Positions 1-8,313 of a stretch of 64,000 bases of DNA are shown piece after piece. Every line of letters starts with the position of its first letter. Position 1 is the stretch's first letter. The stretch comes from Azospirillum formosense (GTDB lineage: Bacteria; Pseudomonadota; Alphaproteobacteria; Azospirillales; Azospirillaceae). The DNA lies in assembly GCF_040500525.1 (NCBI RefSeq), contig NZ_CP159403.1, positions 1,100,001-1,164,000 of the forward strand, written 5' to 3'. A program made the position numbers and the translations under genes. The notes below the pieces were generated by a model, which ran no database searches, was not told the DNA's origin, and was given only the letters and a program-made list of their open reading frames with translations.

Positions 1-119
1 CCCTTCAAGGAGTGGGCCGCCAGGGCCAGAATGTCTCTGTGTTCCCGACCCGTCGGCGCCTCGTTGGCGGCCACCGCGTCGGTGGAGGGGTTATAGGCGT
101 CTCCCCCACGAACACGCAA
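1..119 (-). CDS. Possible N-terminal fragment of a gene running off the left edge
   Basis: On the minus strand a frame opening at a TTG at position 119 stays open for 39 codons to the window edge. Its composition looks coding: many Asp, Glu, Asn and Ala codons with G or C in third position. It reaches the edge at His-Ser-Leu-Lys-Gly, which resembles the phosphotransfer-histidine motif of Hpt domains, but five residues are too few to assign a family. There is no convincing ribosome-binding site and the true start may lie further right, since the frame stays open upstream. This is a weak call. Confidence 0.25.
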   Translation of the reverse strand, partial: MRVRGGDAYNPSTDAVAANEAPTGREHRDILALAAHSLK

Positions 120-200
120 GCGCTTTTTTGACAGGGTGATGAAAATTCTGCCCGGGCGAGGGAAATCAACGGGTTGGCGGGCCGCAGCCGGGCAAACCGA

Positions 201-629
201 CTACAGCAGGCCCAGCGAGCGCAATTCGGCGGCCAGATGGGCCGGAAGTTCATCGCCCTGCCCGCCCGCTTCGGACAGATCCTTGGGAGCGGCTTGCGGG
301 TCGAGATAGCGCCATCCCTGGAACGGCCGATGCGGCGTCGGCACGGTGGCGACGAGTTGCGGGTCCATTCCGAGGATGCAACAAGCCTCCCCTTCCTCGT
401 CCACGGTGGTGTCGATGGCGACCACCCGCTGACGGGCGGTTACGGAGCCGCGGACCACCCAGTAGATCGACCCGCCGGCGATGATCTCCTCGCCGCGCTT
501 CGGAACGCGGCGCGTGAAGACGGGAATTGTCGTCCGACCATCGACGGTCTGCGCACGGCGCGCCTGCACCGCCGCCAGATGGTCGAAGTCGTCGATCCCG
601 ACGGCCAGCTTGATGAGATGCAACGGCAT
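201..629 (-). CDS. DUF1489 family protein
   Basis: A 142-residue protein beginning MPLHLIKLAVGIDDFDHL, the usual opening of the alphaproteobacterial DUF1489 family, whose biochemical role is not known. I chose the ATG at 629 because it gives this canonical start; the frame is open for 26 more codons upstream without conservation I recognise. The middle contains TRRVPKR and a GGSIYWVVRG segment that looks like a beta-rich core. It lies 103 bases downstream of the acyl-carrier-like gene on the same strand and may be cotranscribed with it. Confidence 0.8.
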   Translation of the reverse strand: MPLHLIKLAVGIDDFDHLAAVQARRAQTVDGRTTIPVFTRRVPKRGEEIIAGGSIYWVVRGSVTARQRVVAIDTTVDEEGEACCILGMDPQLVATVPTPHRPFQGWRYLDPQAAPKDLSEAGGQGDELPAHLAAELRSLGLL

Positions 630-732
630 GGAGCGCTCAGAAGAAAGAAGATTGGCGGGACGGGTTCGCAGTCGCAGATGGGAATCCGTGGCGGCGTTTC
701 CAGCCATGCACCGTGGAGAGCGGGCTTACGGG

Positions 733-1071
733 TCAGGCCGGCACGTTGTTGAGGGAGCGGCAGCGCTCCTCGAACGGCGGCGTGACGAAGTCCGGCTTCT
801 TGAAGAGGCCGCGCATCCAAGCGGTCAGCGTGCAGAGGTCTTCCAGCCGCACGGTTTCGTTCAGGGTGTTCTCGGGAAAGGTCAGCTCGAAAGTTTCGGC
901 GATGTGGTCGAGGACCTGTTCGAGCTGCTCCGGGGTGAGGCCGATTCCGCCGTCCAGCACGGCGTTGCGGGTCAGGACTTTTTCGTCCACACCGTATTCG
1001 TCACGGATCAGCTTCACGATCCAGCGGAACAGATGCATCCAGTTGGTGATCCCGAGGATCGGCTCCGACAT
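733..1071 (-). CDS. Small acyl-carrier-protein-like protein, no phosphopantetheine serine
   Basis: A 112-residue protein starting at ATG 1071 behind a purine-rich AAGGGGCGGGG ribosome-binding site. Residues about 40-90 have the spacing and hydrophobic pattern of helices II and III of an acyl carrier protein (LTPEQLEQVLDHIAETFEL, then FPENTLNETVRLEDLCTLTAWM). The place where the modified serine of a DSL motif should sit reads GIGLT, so a 4'-phosphopantetheine arm could not be attached at the usual site. It may be a non-acylated protein-interaction version of the fold. Family assignment is by pattern only; a helical hypothetical protein is the alternative. Confidence 0.6.
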   Translation of the reverse strand: MSEPILGITNWMHLFRWIVKLIRDEYGVDEKVLTRNAVLDGGIGLTPEQLEQVLDHIAETFELTFPENTLNETVRLEDLCTLTAWMRGLFKKPDFVTPPFEERCRSLNNVPA

Positions 1072-1179
1072 ACCCCGCCCCTTGTGTACCGCGACCTTGG
1101 CGTGAAGAATGGCACGCATTCTTTGCAAATTCATTGCGTGAAAATGCCGCTTCCGTAAGACGTCCGCGACGCCCATAGA

Positions 1180-2088
1180 ATGCGGCCCATGCGCGCCGCT
1201 TATCTCAACCTCGCCCTGTCGATGACCCTGGTCGGGCTGTCCGTCCCAGCCTCCAAGGTGATCGTATCCCATATCCCGCCGCTTGTGGCGGCGGAAATGC
1301 GCTTCGCCCTGGTCGCGGCACTGCTCGCGCCCTTTGCCCTCAGGGGTGGAGCGGCGGCGCTGCCGCGCAACGGGCGGGACTGGACGAGCCTCACCCTCCT
1401 CTCCCTGTTCGGCATGGTGCTGTTCAACCTGTTCCTTCTCTATGGGCTGCGCGAGACCAGCGCGGTGGCCGCGGGCATCATCACCAGCACCATTCCGGCG
1501 ATGACGGCGCTGGGAGCGGCGCTGATCCTGCGCGAGCGGATCGGGGCCGGCAGCGCCGCGGCCATCGCCCTGGCGGTCGTCGGCATGGTGGCGCTGAATT
1601 TGCGGCCGGGCGGCGGCGGGGGGCCCGACGATTCCGTCGTCGGCAACGCGCTGGTGCTGGGCGCGGTGGTGTCGGAGGGGCTGTACGGAGTCTTCGCGCG
1701 GCAGCTCGGCGGGCGGATCCCGCCTTTGACGCTGACCTGTCTGGCAAACGTCCTGGCCGCGGCGATGATGGCGCCGGGAGCCCTGGCCACGCTGGGCGGG
1801 TTCGATCCGGTCGCGGTGCCCGGCTGGGTCTGGCTGCTGTTCGTGGCGTCCGGCCTGACCGGCGGCCTGCTGGCGGTGGTGCTGTGGATGCGCGGAATCG
1901 CCCATGTGCCGGCCAACCGGGCCGGACTGTTCACCGGGCTGATCCCGGCGACGGGCGTGCTGGCCGCCGTCCTGTTCCTGGGCGAGGCCTTCACGCTGGC
2001 CCACGCCGCCGGGCTGCTGTGCGTCCTGTTCGGAATCGCGATGGGGACGGGGGCGCTGCGCATGCCCAAGCGCTTCACGCCGGGATAA
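1180..2088 (+). CDS. EamA/DMT-family inner-membrane transporter
   Basis: A 302-residue protein with about ten hydrophobic segments arranged as two EamA halves, each with the family pattern (AxxxRFxxA near residue 45 in the first half, a NRAGLFTGLIPATGVLAA block near residue 245 in the second). Drug/metabolite transporters of this type export amino acids, metabolites or drugs; the substrate cannot be read from sequence. Starts at ATG 1180 are followed by an in-frame ATG at 1189, and either could be used. It is divergent from the acyl-carrier-like gene and converges on modC with a 19-base gap. Confidence 0.9.
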   Translation: MRPMRAAYLNLALSMTLVGLSVPASKVIVSHIPPLVAAEMRFALVAALLAPFALRGGAAALPRNGRDWTSLTLLSLFGMVLFNLFLLYGLRETSAVAAGIITSTIPAMTALGAALILRERIGAGSAAAIALAVVGMVALNLRPGGGGGPDDSVVGNALVLGAVVSEGLYGVFARQLGGRIPPLTLTCLANVLAAAMMAPGALATLGGFDPVAVPGWVWLLFVASGLTGGLLAVVLWMRGIAHVPANRAGLFTGLIPATGVLAAVLFLGEAFTLAHAAGLLCVLFGIAMGTGALRMPKRFTPG

Positions 2089-2107
2089 GGCACAAGCGCG
2101 CCCCGAT

Positions 2108-3244
2108 TCACATCGTTTCCTGGACCATAGCTTTCTGGAGCAGGGCTTTCTGGACCAGGGCCTCCTGGACCAGGGCCACGCCCTTGACCTGGGCGTAGAC
2201 CGGCTGGCCGGGCGACAGCCCCAGCGCATCCCAGCTCTTGCGGGTAACACGGGCGAGCATCCGCGCCCCCCTGCCCTCCTCGCCCAGCGCGACGACGGCC
2301 ATCATCTGCACCTCGTCCTGCCGCTCCGCCGCGACGATGCGGGCGGGAAGCGCGTTCAGGATGGTGCTTCCCTCGGGCGGGTTGCGGGCGAGGCTGACGT
2401 CGGACGCCGCAATGCGCGCGCGGCGCGCCGTTCCCTGCGGCCCGAGGTCGCCCGGAACGAGCAGATGACCGCCGTCCAGCCGCAGCAGGGTCAGGCCGTA
2501 GGCGTCCTCCCGCCCCGCCACCACCGCGGGCAGCGTCACTCCGGCTTCGGGCATGCGGGCGATGGGCAGGGTGGGGTCGGCCTGAAGCTCCTGCATCGGG
2601 CCGGCGGCGACCACGCGGCCCTGGCGCAGCAGCACCAGATGGTCCGCCAGCCGCTCCACCTCCGCGATGTCATGGCTGACGTAGAGGACGGGGACGGACA
2701 GGACCCCGTGCAGCCGCTCCAGATAGGGGAGGATTTCCTCCTTGCTGAAGCGGTCGAGCGCCGCCAGGGGCTCGTCCATCAGCAACAGGCGCGGTTGCGA
2801 CAGCAGCGCGCGGCCGACGCCGACCCGCTGGCGCTCGCCGCCGGACAAATGCTCGGGCGACCGGTCGAGCAGATGCCCCAGTCCCAGCAGGTCCACCACG
2901 TCGTCCAGACGGATGTGCTCCGGCACGCCGCGCCCCACCGTCCGGCGATGACCGAACAGCAGGTTGGTGCGCACCGACAGATGGGGAAACAGGCTGGCTT
3001 CCTGGAAGACGTAGCCGATGGGCCGCTTGTGCGTCGGCCGGAAGGTCCGTCCCTCCTGCCAGACGTCGCCGTCCAGGGCGAAGCGGCCGTTCAGCCGCTG
3101 CAGCCCGGCCGCGCAGCGCAGCACCGAGGTCTTGCCGCAGCCCGACGGGCCGAACAGCGCGGTGATTCCGCGGCCCGGCGCCTCGAACGCCACGTCCAGG
3201 GCGAACCGGCCGAGCGTCCCGTGGAAATGCACCGACAGGCTCAT
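2108..3244 (-). CDS. modC: Molybdate ABC transporter ATP-binding protein ModC
   Basis: A 378-residue ATPase that powers molybdate import. The N-terminal ABC domain has Walker A GPSGCGKT near residue 32, the Q-loop FQEAS, the signature LSGGERQR and Walker B LLLMDEP, followed by the H-loop SHD. A C-terminal molybdate-binding TOBE/Mop region starts near residue 290. The ATG at 3244 overlaps the modB stop by four bases, so the two are translationally coupled. It is the last gene of modE-modA-modB-modC. The extreme C terminus carries an unusual run of four five-residue repeats ([20 protein letters not shown]) encoded by 15-base tandem repeats. Confidence 0.95.
   Translation of the reverse strand: MSLSVHFHGTLGRFALDVAFEAPGRGITALFGPSGCGKTSVLRCAAGLQRLNGRFALDGDVWQEGRTFRPTHKRPIGYVFQEASLFPHLSVRTNLLFGHRRTVGRGVPEHIRLDDVVDLLGLGHLLDRSPEHLSGGERQRVGVGRALLSQPRLLLMDEPLAALDRFSKEEILPYLERLHGVLSVPVLYVSHDIAEVERLADHLVLLRQGRVVAAGPMQELQADPTLPIARMPEAGVTLPAVVAGREDAYGLTLLRLDGGHLLVPGDLGPQGTARRARIAASDVSLARNPPEGSTILNALPARIVAAERQDEVQMMAVVALGEEGRGARMLARVTRKSWDALGLSPGQPVYAQVKGVALVQEALVQKALLQKAMVQETM
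2118..2177. repeat. Four tandem 15-bp repeats in the 3' end of modC
   Basis: Four consecutive 15-base units of the type TCCTGGACCAGGGCC, each differing by a few bases, occupy 2118-2132, 2133-2147, 2148-2162 and 2163-2177. They keep the modC frame and encode a pentapeptide repeat, A-[LM]-[VL]-Q-[EK]. This suggests replication slippage that lengthened the protein tail. Confidence 0.85.
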
Positions 3245-3909
3245 CGCCCGCCCCGCCCGATGCGCTTCTCCAGCATCATCATCGTCAGGATCACCGTGAA
3301 GGAGAAGACCAGCATGCCGCCCGCCAGCAGATGGGCCTCGTCCCATTGCAGCGTCTCGACATAATCGTAGATGGCCACCGACAGGACCTTGGTCTGGCCG
3401 GGGATGTTGCCGCCGATCATCAGGACGACGCCGAACTCGCCCATGGTGTGGGCGAAGCCCAGCACGGCGCCGGTCAGGAAGCCGCGGCGCGCCAGCGGCA
3501 CCGCCACGGTGAAGAAGGTGTCGAGCGGCGAGGCGCGCAGCGTCGCCGCCGCCTCCAGCGGGCGGTCTCCGAAGGCCTCGAAGGCGTTGCGGATCGGCTG
3601 CACCACGAAGGGCATGGAGTACAGCACCGACCCGATGACCAGCCCCTCGAAAGTGAAGGCCATGGAGCGGGCGCCCCACAGGGAGGCCAGCCAACCGCCC
3701 GGGCCGTTCGGGCCCAGCAGCATCAGCAGGTAGAAGCCGAGAACCGTCGGCGGCAGGACCAGAGGCAGCGCCACCACCGTGGCCACCGCCTCCTTCCACC
3801 AGGCGCCGGACCGCGCCAGCCACCAGGCCAGCGGGGTGCCGACGATCAGCAGGATGACCGTCGTCAGCGCCGCCAGCTCCAGGGTCAGGATGATCGGTTG
3901 CCAGCTCAT
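3241..3909 (-). CDS. modB: Molybdate ABC transporter permease ModB
   Basis: A 222-residue inner-membrane permease with five or six hydrophobic segments. The cytoplasmic EAA loop ([20 protein letters not shown], near residue 125) is the contact for ModC. It starts at ATG 3909, 34 bases after modA, and its stop overlaps the modC start by four bases. Length and order match molybdate ModB proteins. The protein forms the translocation pore for substrate delivered by ModA. Confidence 0.95.
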   Translation of the reverse strand: MSWQPIILTLELAALTTVILLIVGTPLAWWLARSGAWWKEAVATVVALPLVLPPTVLGFYLLMLLGPNGPGGWLASLWGARSMAFTFEGLVIGSVLYSMPFVVQPIRNAFEAFGDRPLEAAATLRASPLDTFFTVAVPLARRGFLTGAVLGFAHTMGEFGVVLMIGGNIPGQTKVLSVAIYDYVETLQWDEAHLLAGGMLVFSFTVILTMMMLEKRIGRGGR

Positions 3910-3943
3910 CGGCGGGCGGTCCTTACCAGGGAGGCCGGCATGG

Positions 3944-4690
3944 TCAGTTCGGCGCCCTCGTGCCGTAGCCGTACTTGGAGATCACCGCGGCGGCCTCCGG
4001 ACCCTTCAGGAAGGCGAGGAAAGCCGTGGCGGCCTCGTTGCCGGCGCCCTTCTTCAGCAGGACGGCGTCCTGGAAGATCGGGTCGTGCAGCGCTTCCGGA
4101 ACCGGCCAGCGGGTGCCGTCCGGCTTGGCGATCACCTGGGACAGGGCGACGAAGGCCAGCTCGGCGGCGCCGGTCTCGGCGAACTGGAAAGCCTGGGCGA
4201 TGCTGTTGCCCTGGACGATCTTCGGCTGGATCGCCTCGTAGACGCCCATCTTCTTCATCGCCTGCACGGCGGCGGCGCCATAGGGGGCGGTCGCCGGGTT
4301 GGCGATGGACAGCTTCTCGAAGGCGCCCTTGCGCAGCGTGTCCTCGCCCAGCGGCGCTTCGCTGGCCTTGGTCCACAGCACCAGACGGCCGACGGCGTAG
4401 GTGAAGCGGGAGTCCGGAACGGCCAAGCCCTCCTCCACCGCCTTCCGCGGGGTTTCGTCGTCGGCGGCGAGGAAGACGACGAAGGGCGCGTCCTGCTTGA
4501 TCTGGGCGTAGAACTGGCCGGTCGCGCCGAAGCTCAGAACGGCCTTGTGGCCGGTCTTCTGCTCAAAGGCGGTGGCGATCTCCTTCGCCGGGGCGGTGAA
4601 GTTCGCGGCGACCGCGACGTTGAATTCGTCGGCATGGGCCGCCGCCGAGACGGACAGCAGCGCGACGGCGGCAAGCAGGACACGCGTCAT
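3944..4690 (-). CDS. modA: Periplasmic molybdate-binding protein ModA
   Basis: A 248-residue solute-binding protein. Residues 1-20 form a signal peptide ending in AHA before [11 protein letters not shown], the standard ModA opening. Later segments [24 protein letters not shown] and [10 protein letters not shown] are typical of the molybdate/tungstate group. It collects oxyanion in the periplasm and hands it to ModBC. It lies 24-28 bases after modE on the same strand, so the four mod genes form one unit. Confidence 0.95.
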   Translation of the reverse strand: MTRVLLAAVALLSVSAAAHADEFNVAVAANFTAPAKEIATAFEQKTGHKAVLSFGATGQFYAQIKQDAPFVVFLAADDETPRKAVEEGLAVPDSRFTYAVGRLVLWTKASEAPLGEDTLRKGAFEKLSIANPATAPYGAAAVQAMKKMGVYEAIQPKIVQGNSIAQAFQFAETGAAELAFVALSQVIAKPDGTRWPVPEALHDPIFQDAVLLKKGAGNEAATAFLAFLKGPEAAAVISKYGYGTRAPN

Positions 4691-4714
4691 TCAAAAACTC
4701 CTTCCGGTCTATCG

Positions 4715-5506
4715 TCAATCCACCGCGAGAATGATGTGCGATGCGTCGATCAGCGCGCAGGCCGGGTCGCCGGGCTTCAGGCCGATGTCGTCGGCGCTGC
4801 GCAGCGTGATGATGGCGGTCAGCGTCTTGCCGCCGCCGATGTCCAGGGTGACCTCGCTGTTGACGGCGCCGTCCTCGCGGCGCGCCACCACGCCTTCCAC
4901 GCGGTTGCGCATCGAGGTGCGCTTCGCCTCGTCCGCCGGGGCGAGGATCACGAAGGGCGCCTTGATCAGCGCCGTCGCCGTGCGCCCCGGGAACAGGCCC
5001 AGGTCGCGCACGCTGTCGCGGGTGATGATCGCGACGATCGAGGTCCGGTCCGACACGGCCAGGGTGACTTCGGCGTTCACCGCCCCGTCGGTGATGGCGG
5101 TGACGGTGCCGCGAAGGGCGTTGCGGGCACTGGTGCGCATGAAGAATCCCCACATCAGGCTGGCCGCCGACAGGCCGGTGCCGTTCAGTTCCGGTTCCAG
5201 CACCTGGAAGGCGCGGACCATCTCGCTCTGCAGACGGTGGAAGGTGGCGACCAGCCGCACGCCGTCCGGCGTCAGGGCGGTTCCGCCACCGCGCTTTCCC
5301 CCGGCCTGCGCCTCGACCAGCGGGCGGCCGAACAGGTTGTTCATGGCGTCGATGGCGTCCCAGGCCGCCTTGTAGGTGACGCCGACCGACCGCGCCGCGC
5401 CGGAGATGCTGCCCTCGCGCCCGACCGCCTCCAGCAGGCGGATGCGCTCGGCGCCGATCGGCGACGCGTGCGGCCCGGCGAACGACACCTGCGGTTGGAC
5501 GGACAT
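4715..5506 (-). CDS. modE: Molybdate-responsive regulator ModE
   Basis: A 263-residue regulator. The N-terminal winged-helix domain (residues about 18-115) contains GSISGAARSVGVTYKAAWDAID, the LysR-like helix-turn-helix typical of ModE, and the GGGTALTPDG wing. Two Mop/TOBE molybdate-binding domains follow at about 125-190 and 197-262. I chose the ATG at 5506 over an in-frame TTG one codon upstream. A palindrome with TATATA half-sites lies about 20 bases upstream and fits autoregulation by molybdate-loaded ModE. Confidence 0.93.
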   Translation of the reverse strand: MSVQPQVSFAGPHASPIGAERIRLLEAVGREGSISGAARSVGVTYKAAWDAIDAMNNLFGRPLVEAQAGGKRGGGTALTPDGVRLVATFHRLQSEMVRAFQVLEPELNGTGLSAASLMWGFFMRTSARNALRGTVTAITDGAVNAEVTLAVSDRTSIVAIITRDSVRDLGLFPGRTATALIKAPFVILAPADEAKRTSMRNRVEGVVARREDGAVNSEVTLDIGGGKTLTAIITLRSADDIGLKPGDPACALIDASHIILAVD

Positions 5507-5524
5507 CAACGGACACCCCGATTT

Positions 5525-5548
5525 CGCTATATACTCTCGCTATATAAC
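5525..5548 (-). promoter_or_regulatory. ModE-binding box (proximal Mo-box)
   Basis: CGCTATATA-CTCTCGC-TATATAACC lies 19 bases upstream of the modE ATG. Two TATATA half-sites are separated by seven bases in an imperfect palindrome, matching the CGnTATATA type of half-site known for ModE proteins. It probably represses the mod operon when molybdate is plentiful. Binding is inferred. Confidence 0.75.
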
Positions 5549-5821
5549 CATGCTCGGATCAGGTCAACCAACGCTTTCTGCCCCTGCCGTCGATTTTTGC
5601 GGGTTGCGGCTTTGAAGAGGGGCGATGACGGTTTGAAAATCGGCGCGCCGTGCCAAACGCACAGTGCCGCCGACGCACCGCATCCGCTTATCGTGCCGAT
5701 TTTCCGTGCGGTTCTCAGCGCCTGATCGGAGACTGTTGTGGGCGTGAAGGCAAGAATGGCGATCTCTTGAAACACGTTCACCGGTCTGGACTTCGTCGCG
5801 CCGCGAAGGCCCATGGCCAAC

Positions 5822-5870
5822 GACGCCGCCCGCATCATTTCCTTGGCCGAAAATGGCCGAATGCGGCGTC
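5822..5870. repeat. Inverted repeat beside the distal Mo-box
   Basis: GACGCCGC at 5822-5829 is the exact inverse of GCGGCGTC at 5863-5870, with a nested GGCC-GAAAAT-GGCC stem inside. A transcript in either direction would fold here. It ends six bases before the second Mo-box. No U-run follows, so it is not a clear terminator. Confidence 0.6.
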
Positions 5871-5875
5871 TGCAA

Positions 5876-5894
5876 TATATACTCGCTCTATACA
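5876..5894. promoter_or_regulatory. Second Mo-box-like palindrome
   Basis: TATATA-CTCGCTC-TATACA repeats the architecture of the proximal box, with the same seven-base spacer. It is about 350 bases further from modE and just past the 3' end of the SIMPL gene. The shared spacing makes chance less likely. Which transcript it controls is unclear. Confidence 0.55.
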
Positions 5895-5929
5895 GCGGTG
5901 AGCGCGGGCGGAGCGGTCGCCCCGCCCCG

Positions 5930-6661
5930 TCAGTCCACGAGTTCCCAGTCGAGCGTGGAGACGACGCGGACGATCTTGTCGATCTGCCGGCTTTCCATGA
6001 TTCCGGGGGCTTCGTCGCGGGCGAGAATCTGGAACAGGCCCTGGTTGGCCCGGCGGATGCCGCCCAGCGTCGCGCCGCTGTCGGTGGCGAACTGGGTCGC
6101 CGCCTCGCGCGCCTTGGCGGTCGCCTCGGCGATCATCTCGGTCTTCACGTCGTTCAGCCGCGTAAACAGGTAGTTGGGGCCGGAGCCCATGCCCGGCTCC
6201 CCGCCCAGGGTGACGCCCTGGTCGAGCAGTTCCGCCAGATTCTGGCTGGCGCGGTCGACCCGCTCCACGTCGGGGCTGCGGATCATCAGGGTGCGGGTGA
6301 GGATGTAGCGCTGGTCCGCCGGCCCCTGGCGGTAGGCCTGGGCGAGCAGATCCACGAGATCGAGCGAGCGCGAGACGACCGCGTCGGGGCCCAGCCCGTA
6401 GCGTTCCAGAAAGGCCAGCACGGCCTTCTCGTCGGCCGCCGTCTTTGCCTGCACGGCGGAGAGATCGTCTCCGGTGGCGACGAACCGCACCGGCCAGAGG
6501 GCGAGGTTCGCCTTGACCTCGCGTTCGGCGGAGCCCTTCACGGTCACGAAGCGGTCGGCCAGCCGAACCTGCGCGACCTCCCGCCCCGCCGACCAGCCCG
6601 CCACCGCGATCCCGATGGCGAGAAACACCGCCGCGGCCAGCGCCGTCCGGTTTCCGATCAT
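5930..6661 (-). CDS. SIMPL-domain (DUF541) envelope protein
   Basis: A 243-residue protein with an N-terminal membrane segment or uncleaved signal (residues about 7-24). The remainder is a SIMPL domain, opening with the characteristic FVTVKGSAEREVKANLALW and continuing through a KAREAATQFATDSGATLGGI block. Members of this family sit in the periplasm or outer membrane; their function is poorly defined. It is 96 bases downstream of the channel-like gene on the same strand. Confidence 0.85.
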   Translation of the reverse strand: MIGNRTALAAAVFLAIGIAVAGWSAGREVAQVRLADRFVTVKGSAEREVKANLALWPVRFVATGDDLSAVQAKTAADEKAVLAFLERYGLGPDAVVSRSLDLVDLLAQAYRQGPADQRYILTRTLMIRSPDVERVDRASQNLAELLDQGVTLGGEPGMGSGPNYLFTRLNDVKTEMIAEATAKAREAATQFATDSGATLGGIRRANQGLFQILARDEAPGIMESRQIDKIVRVVSTLDWELVD

Positions 6662-6757
6662 CCCACTCTCCTTCGTCGCTCCCTGCGAAGCGTGACGGAG
6701 GATTGTGGCGAAGCTCAGGCCGGAGCGGCGCTTGCCAACGGGATTACAACACCGGCA

Positions 6758-7699
6758 TCACACGGTGGTCAGCCAGACGCACAGCAGCGCGTAGGCGACG
6801 GGGAAGACCACCAGGGACCAGCGGTCCAGGAGAAGCGACTTCGCCGCGTTCCGCTCGTAGATCATCAGCGACACCGCGCTCTGCATCAGGCTGAGGAAGA
6901 TCATGCCCATGGAGGCGAGATTGACCCGGTCCGACAGGGTGAAGCCGCTGCTGCGCGGCAGGTCGCTGGCGATGACGAAGTAGCAGGCGACCACGGCGAA
7001 CAGCGCGCCGATGCCCAGGCCGAAACGGGGGTCGAGGTCGACCGGCTTCACCAGGAAGGCCAGGAAGGCCACCACCGAGGAGATGAAGATGGTCGAGAAG
7101 GTCTTGATGTAATAGACCGAATCCGGCCGCTCCAGAGTGATCGCGTGGGTGTAGCGGGAATAGACGGACTCGTGGTTCTTCGGCAGGGTGATGTCGCCGT
7201 AGTTGGTGCGATAGCGGTGCGCCGCGATGGTCGCCCCGTTGTTGATCAGCGTGTAGCCCGAGACGTCGACGTCGGGATCGACGGTGCTGTTGTCGGTGTC
7301 CGGCACGTAGACGACGTGCTCGGCCGTCTGGTCGCTGTCCTCGATCACTAGACGGATCGTCTGGGTGTCCAGGGGAAAGCGGCTCACGTCCCAGGGCTGG
7401 TTGAGGACGGCCTGGACGCGGGCCTGCCCGTAGTTGGTGTCCTTCAGTTTGCGGATCGGGGTGGGCGTGCGGGACTCGATCCGCCCGTTCATCAGCTCGA
7501 ACGTCTCCAGCGGGTTCAGCGAATCGTCGTCCCAGCGGAACCAGACGTAGAAGTCCACATTGACCTGATTGTCGCGGAGATTCACCCCGGTGATCTGGTT
7601 GACGTAGGTGCCGACCACCACCTTCGCCGGCTCCGCCCGCGACGCTCCGGGCAGGCCGGCCAGAAGGACGGCGATGAACGCCAGCGCGTACCGAATCAT
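6758..7699 (-). CDS. Pentameric ligand-gated-ion-channel-like membrane protein
   Basis: A 313-residue protein starting at ATG 7699 after a GGGAGAGGG ribosome-binding site. It has a cleavable signal peptide (about 1-22, ending SRA), then a beta-rich extracellular domain (about 25-195) with YVWFRWDD and the FPLDTQ turn found in Cys-loop receptors and their bacterial relatives. Four hydrophobic segments follow (about 203-222, 230-250, 265-285, 292-311). The paired loop cysteines of animal receptors are absent, as in bacterial channels. The assignment rests on the FPLD motif and topology; ligand and ion are unknown. It follows the UPF0114 gene by 26 bases. Confidence 0.75.
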   Translation of the reverse strand: MIRYALAFIAVLLAGLPGASRAEPAKVVVGTYVNQITGVNLRDNQVNVDFYVWFRWDDDSLNPLETFELMNGRIESRTPTPIRKLKDTNYGQARVQAVLNQPWDVSRFPLDTQTIRLVIEDSDQTAEHVVYVPDTDNSTVDPDVDVSGYTLINNGATIAAHRYRTNYGDITLPKNHESVYSRYTHAITLERPDSVYYIKTFSTIFISSVVAFLAFLVKPVDLDPRFGLGIGALFAVVACYFVIASDLPRSSGFTLSDRVNLASMGMIFLSLMQSAVSLMIYERNAAKSLLLDRWSLVVFPVAYALLCVWLTTV

Positions 7700-7725
7700 G
7701 ATGCCCTCTCCCTTCCTGCCGGATG

Positions 7726-8313
7726 TCAGTGCGCGTGGCTCTTCTTGACCAGCACGTCCATGGTCGCCAGCAGCACGCCGGAAACGATGAAGGTGACGTG
7801 GATGGCGACCAGCCACATCAGGTCGCGGTCGGACACCTCCGACACGTTCATGAAGGTCTTCAGGATCTGGATGGAGGAGATCGCCACGATGCTGGCGATC
7901 AGCTTCACCTTCAGCGCGCTGAAATCCAGCTTGCCCATCCATTCCGGGCGGTCGGCGTGACCGGCGACGTCGATCTTCGAGACGAAGTTCTCGTAGCCGC
8001 TGAAGATCACCATCAGCACGAGGTTGCCGACCATCGTCAGGTCGACCAGCCCGAGCACGATCAGGATGATGTCGTTCTCCGTGCCGTGGACCAGAAGCGG
8101 CAGCGCGTGGACCAGTTCCAGCGCGAAGCGCCAGCCGATCATCAGCAGCGCGCCCACCAGACCGACATAGAGCGGCGCCAGGAGCCAGCGGCTCTGGAAC
8201 ATCACCTGCTCCAGGAAATGCTCGGCCCGGCGCGCCGGACCGCGGCGCCCCTCGCCGTTGCGGGACAGGAGGGTGGTGTCGCCGGTCAGGGCCGACGGGT
8301 TCGACTGGGTCAT
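7726..8313 (-). CDS. UPF0114 (YqhA-like) inner-membrane protein
   Basis: A 195-residue protein with the UPF0114 core (SRWLLAPLYVGLVGALLMI, NDIILIVLGLVDLTMVGNLV, SKIDVAGHADRPEWMGKLD and a final pair of membrane helices), with four membrane spans predicted. The first 35 residues are a polar extension. Function is not established in the family. Its ATG at 8313 overlaps the stop of the upstream hcp gene by four bases (ATGA), so it is translationally coupled to a T6SS gene, which is unusual. Confidence 0.88.
   Translation of the reverse strand: MTQSNPSALTGDTTLLSRNGEGRRGPARRAEHFLEQVMFQSRWLLAPLYVGLVGALLMIGWRFALELVHALPLLVHGTENDIILIVLGLVDLTMVGNLVLMVIFSGYENFVSKIDVAGHADRPEWMGKLDFSALKVKLIASIVAISSIQILKTFMNVSEVSDRDLMWLVAIHVTFIVSGVLLATMDVLVKKSHAH

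Larger units (their letters stand above)
5507..5929. other. 423-bp gap upstream of modE with two Mo-box-like sites
   Basis: No convincing gene lies here. Short open frames on the minus strand (5527-5838 and 5564-5875) lack recognisable domains and coding-like composition. The gap holds a proximal ModE-type box at 5525-5548, a large inverted repeat at 5822-5870 and a second box at 5876-5894. The arrangement allows a distal leftward promoter with a leader of about 350 bases before modE, or a small regulatory RNA. Confidence 0.6.

Noticed and set aside
5507..5870. Possible molybdenum-cofactor riboswitch upstream of modE
   Set aside because: There is a large hairpin but I could not match the conserved core of the Moco aptamer. 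A covariance-model search would decide.
5527..5875. Two short minus-strand open frames between modE and the SIMPL gene
   Set aside because: No domain, no ribosome-binding site and poor coding character. One ends within the proximal Mo-box. The region is better explained as regulatory.
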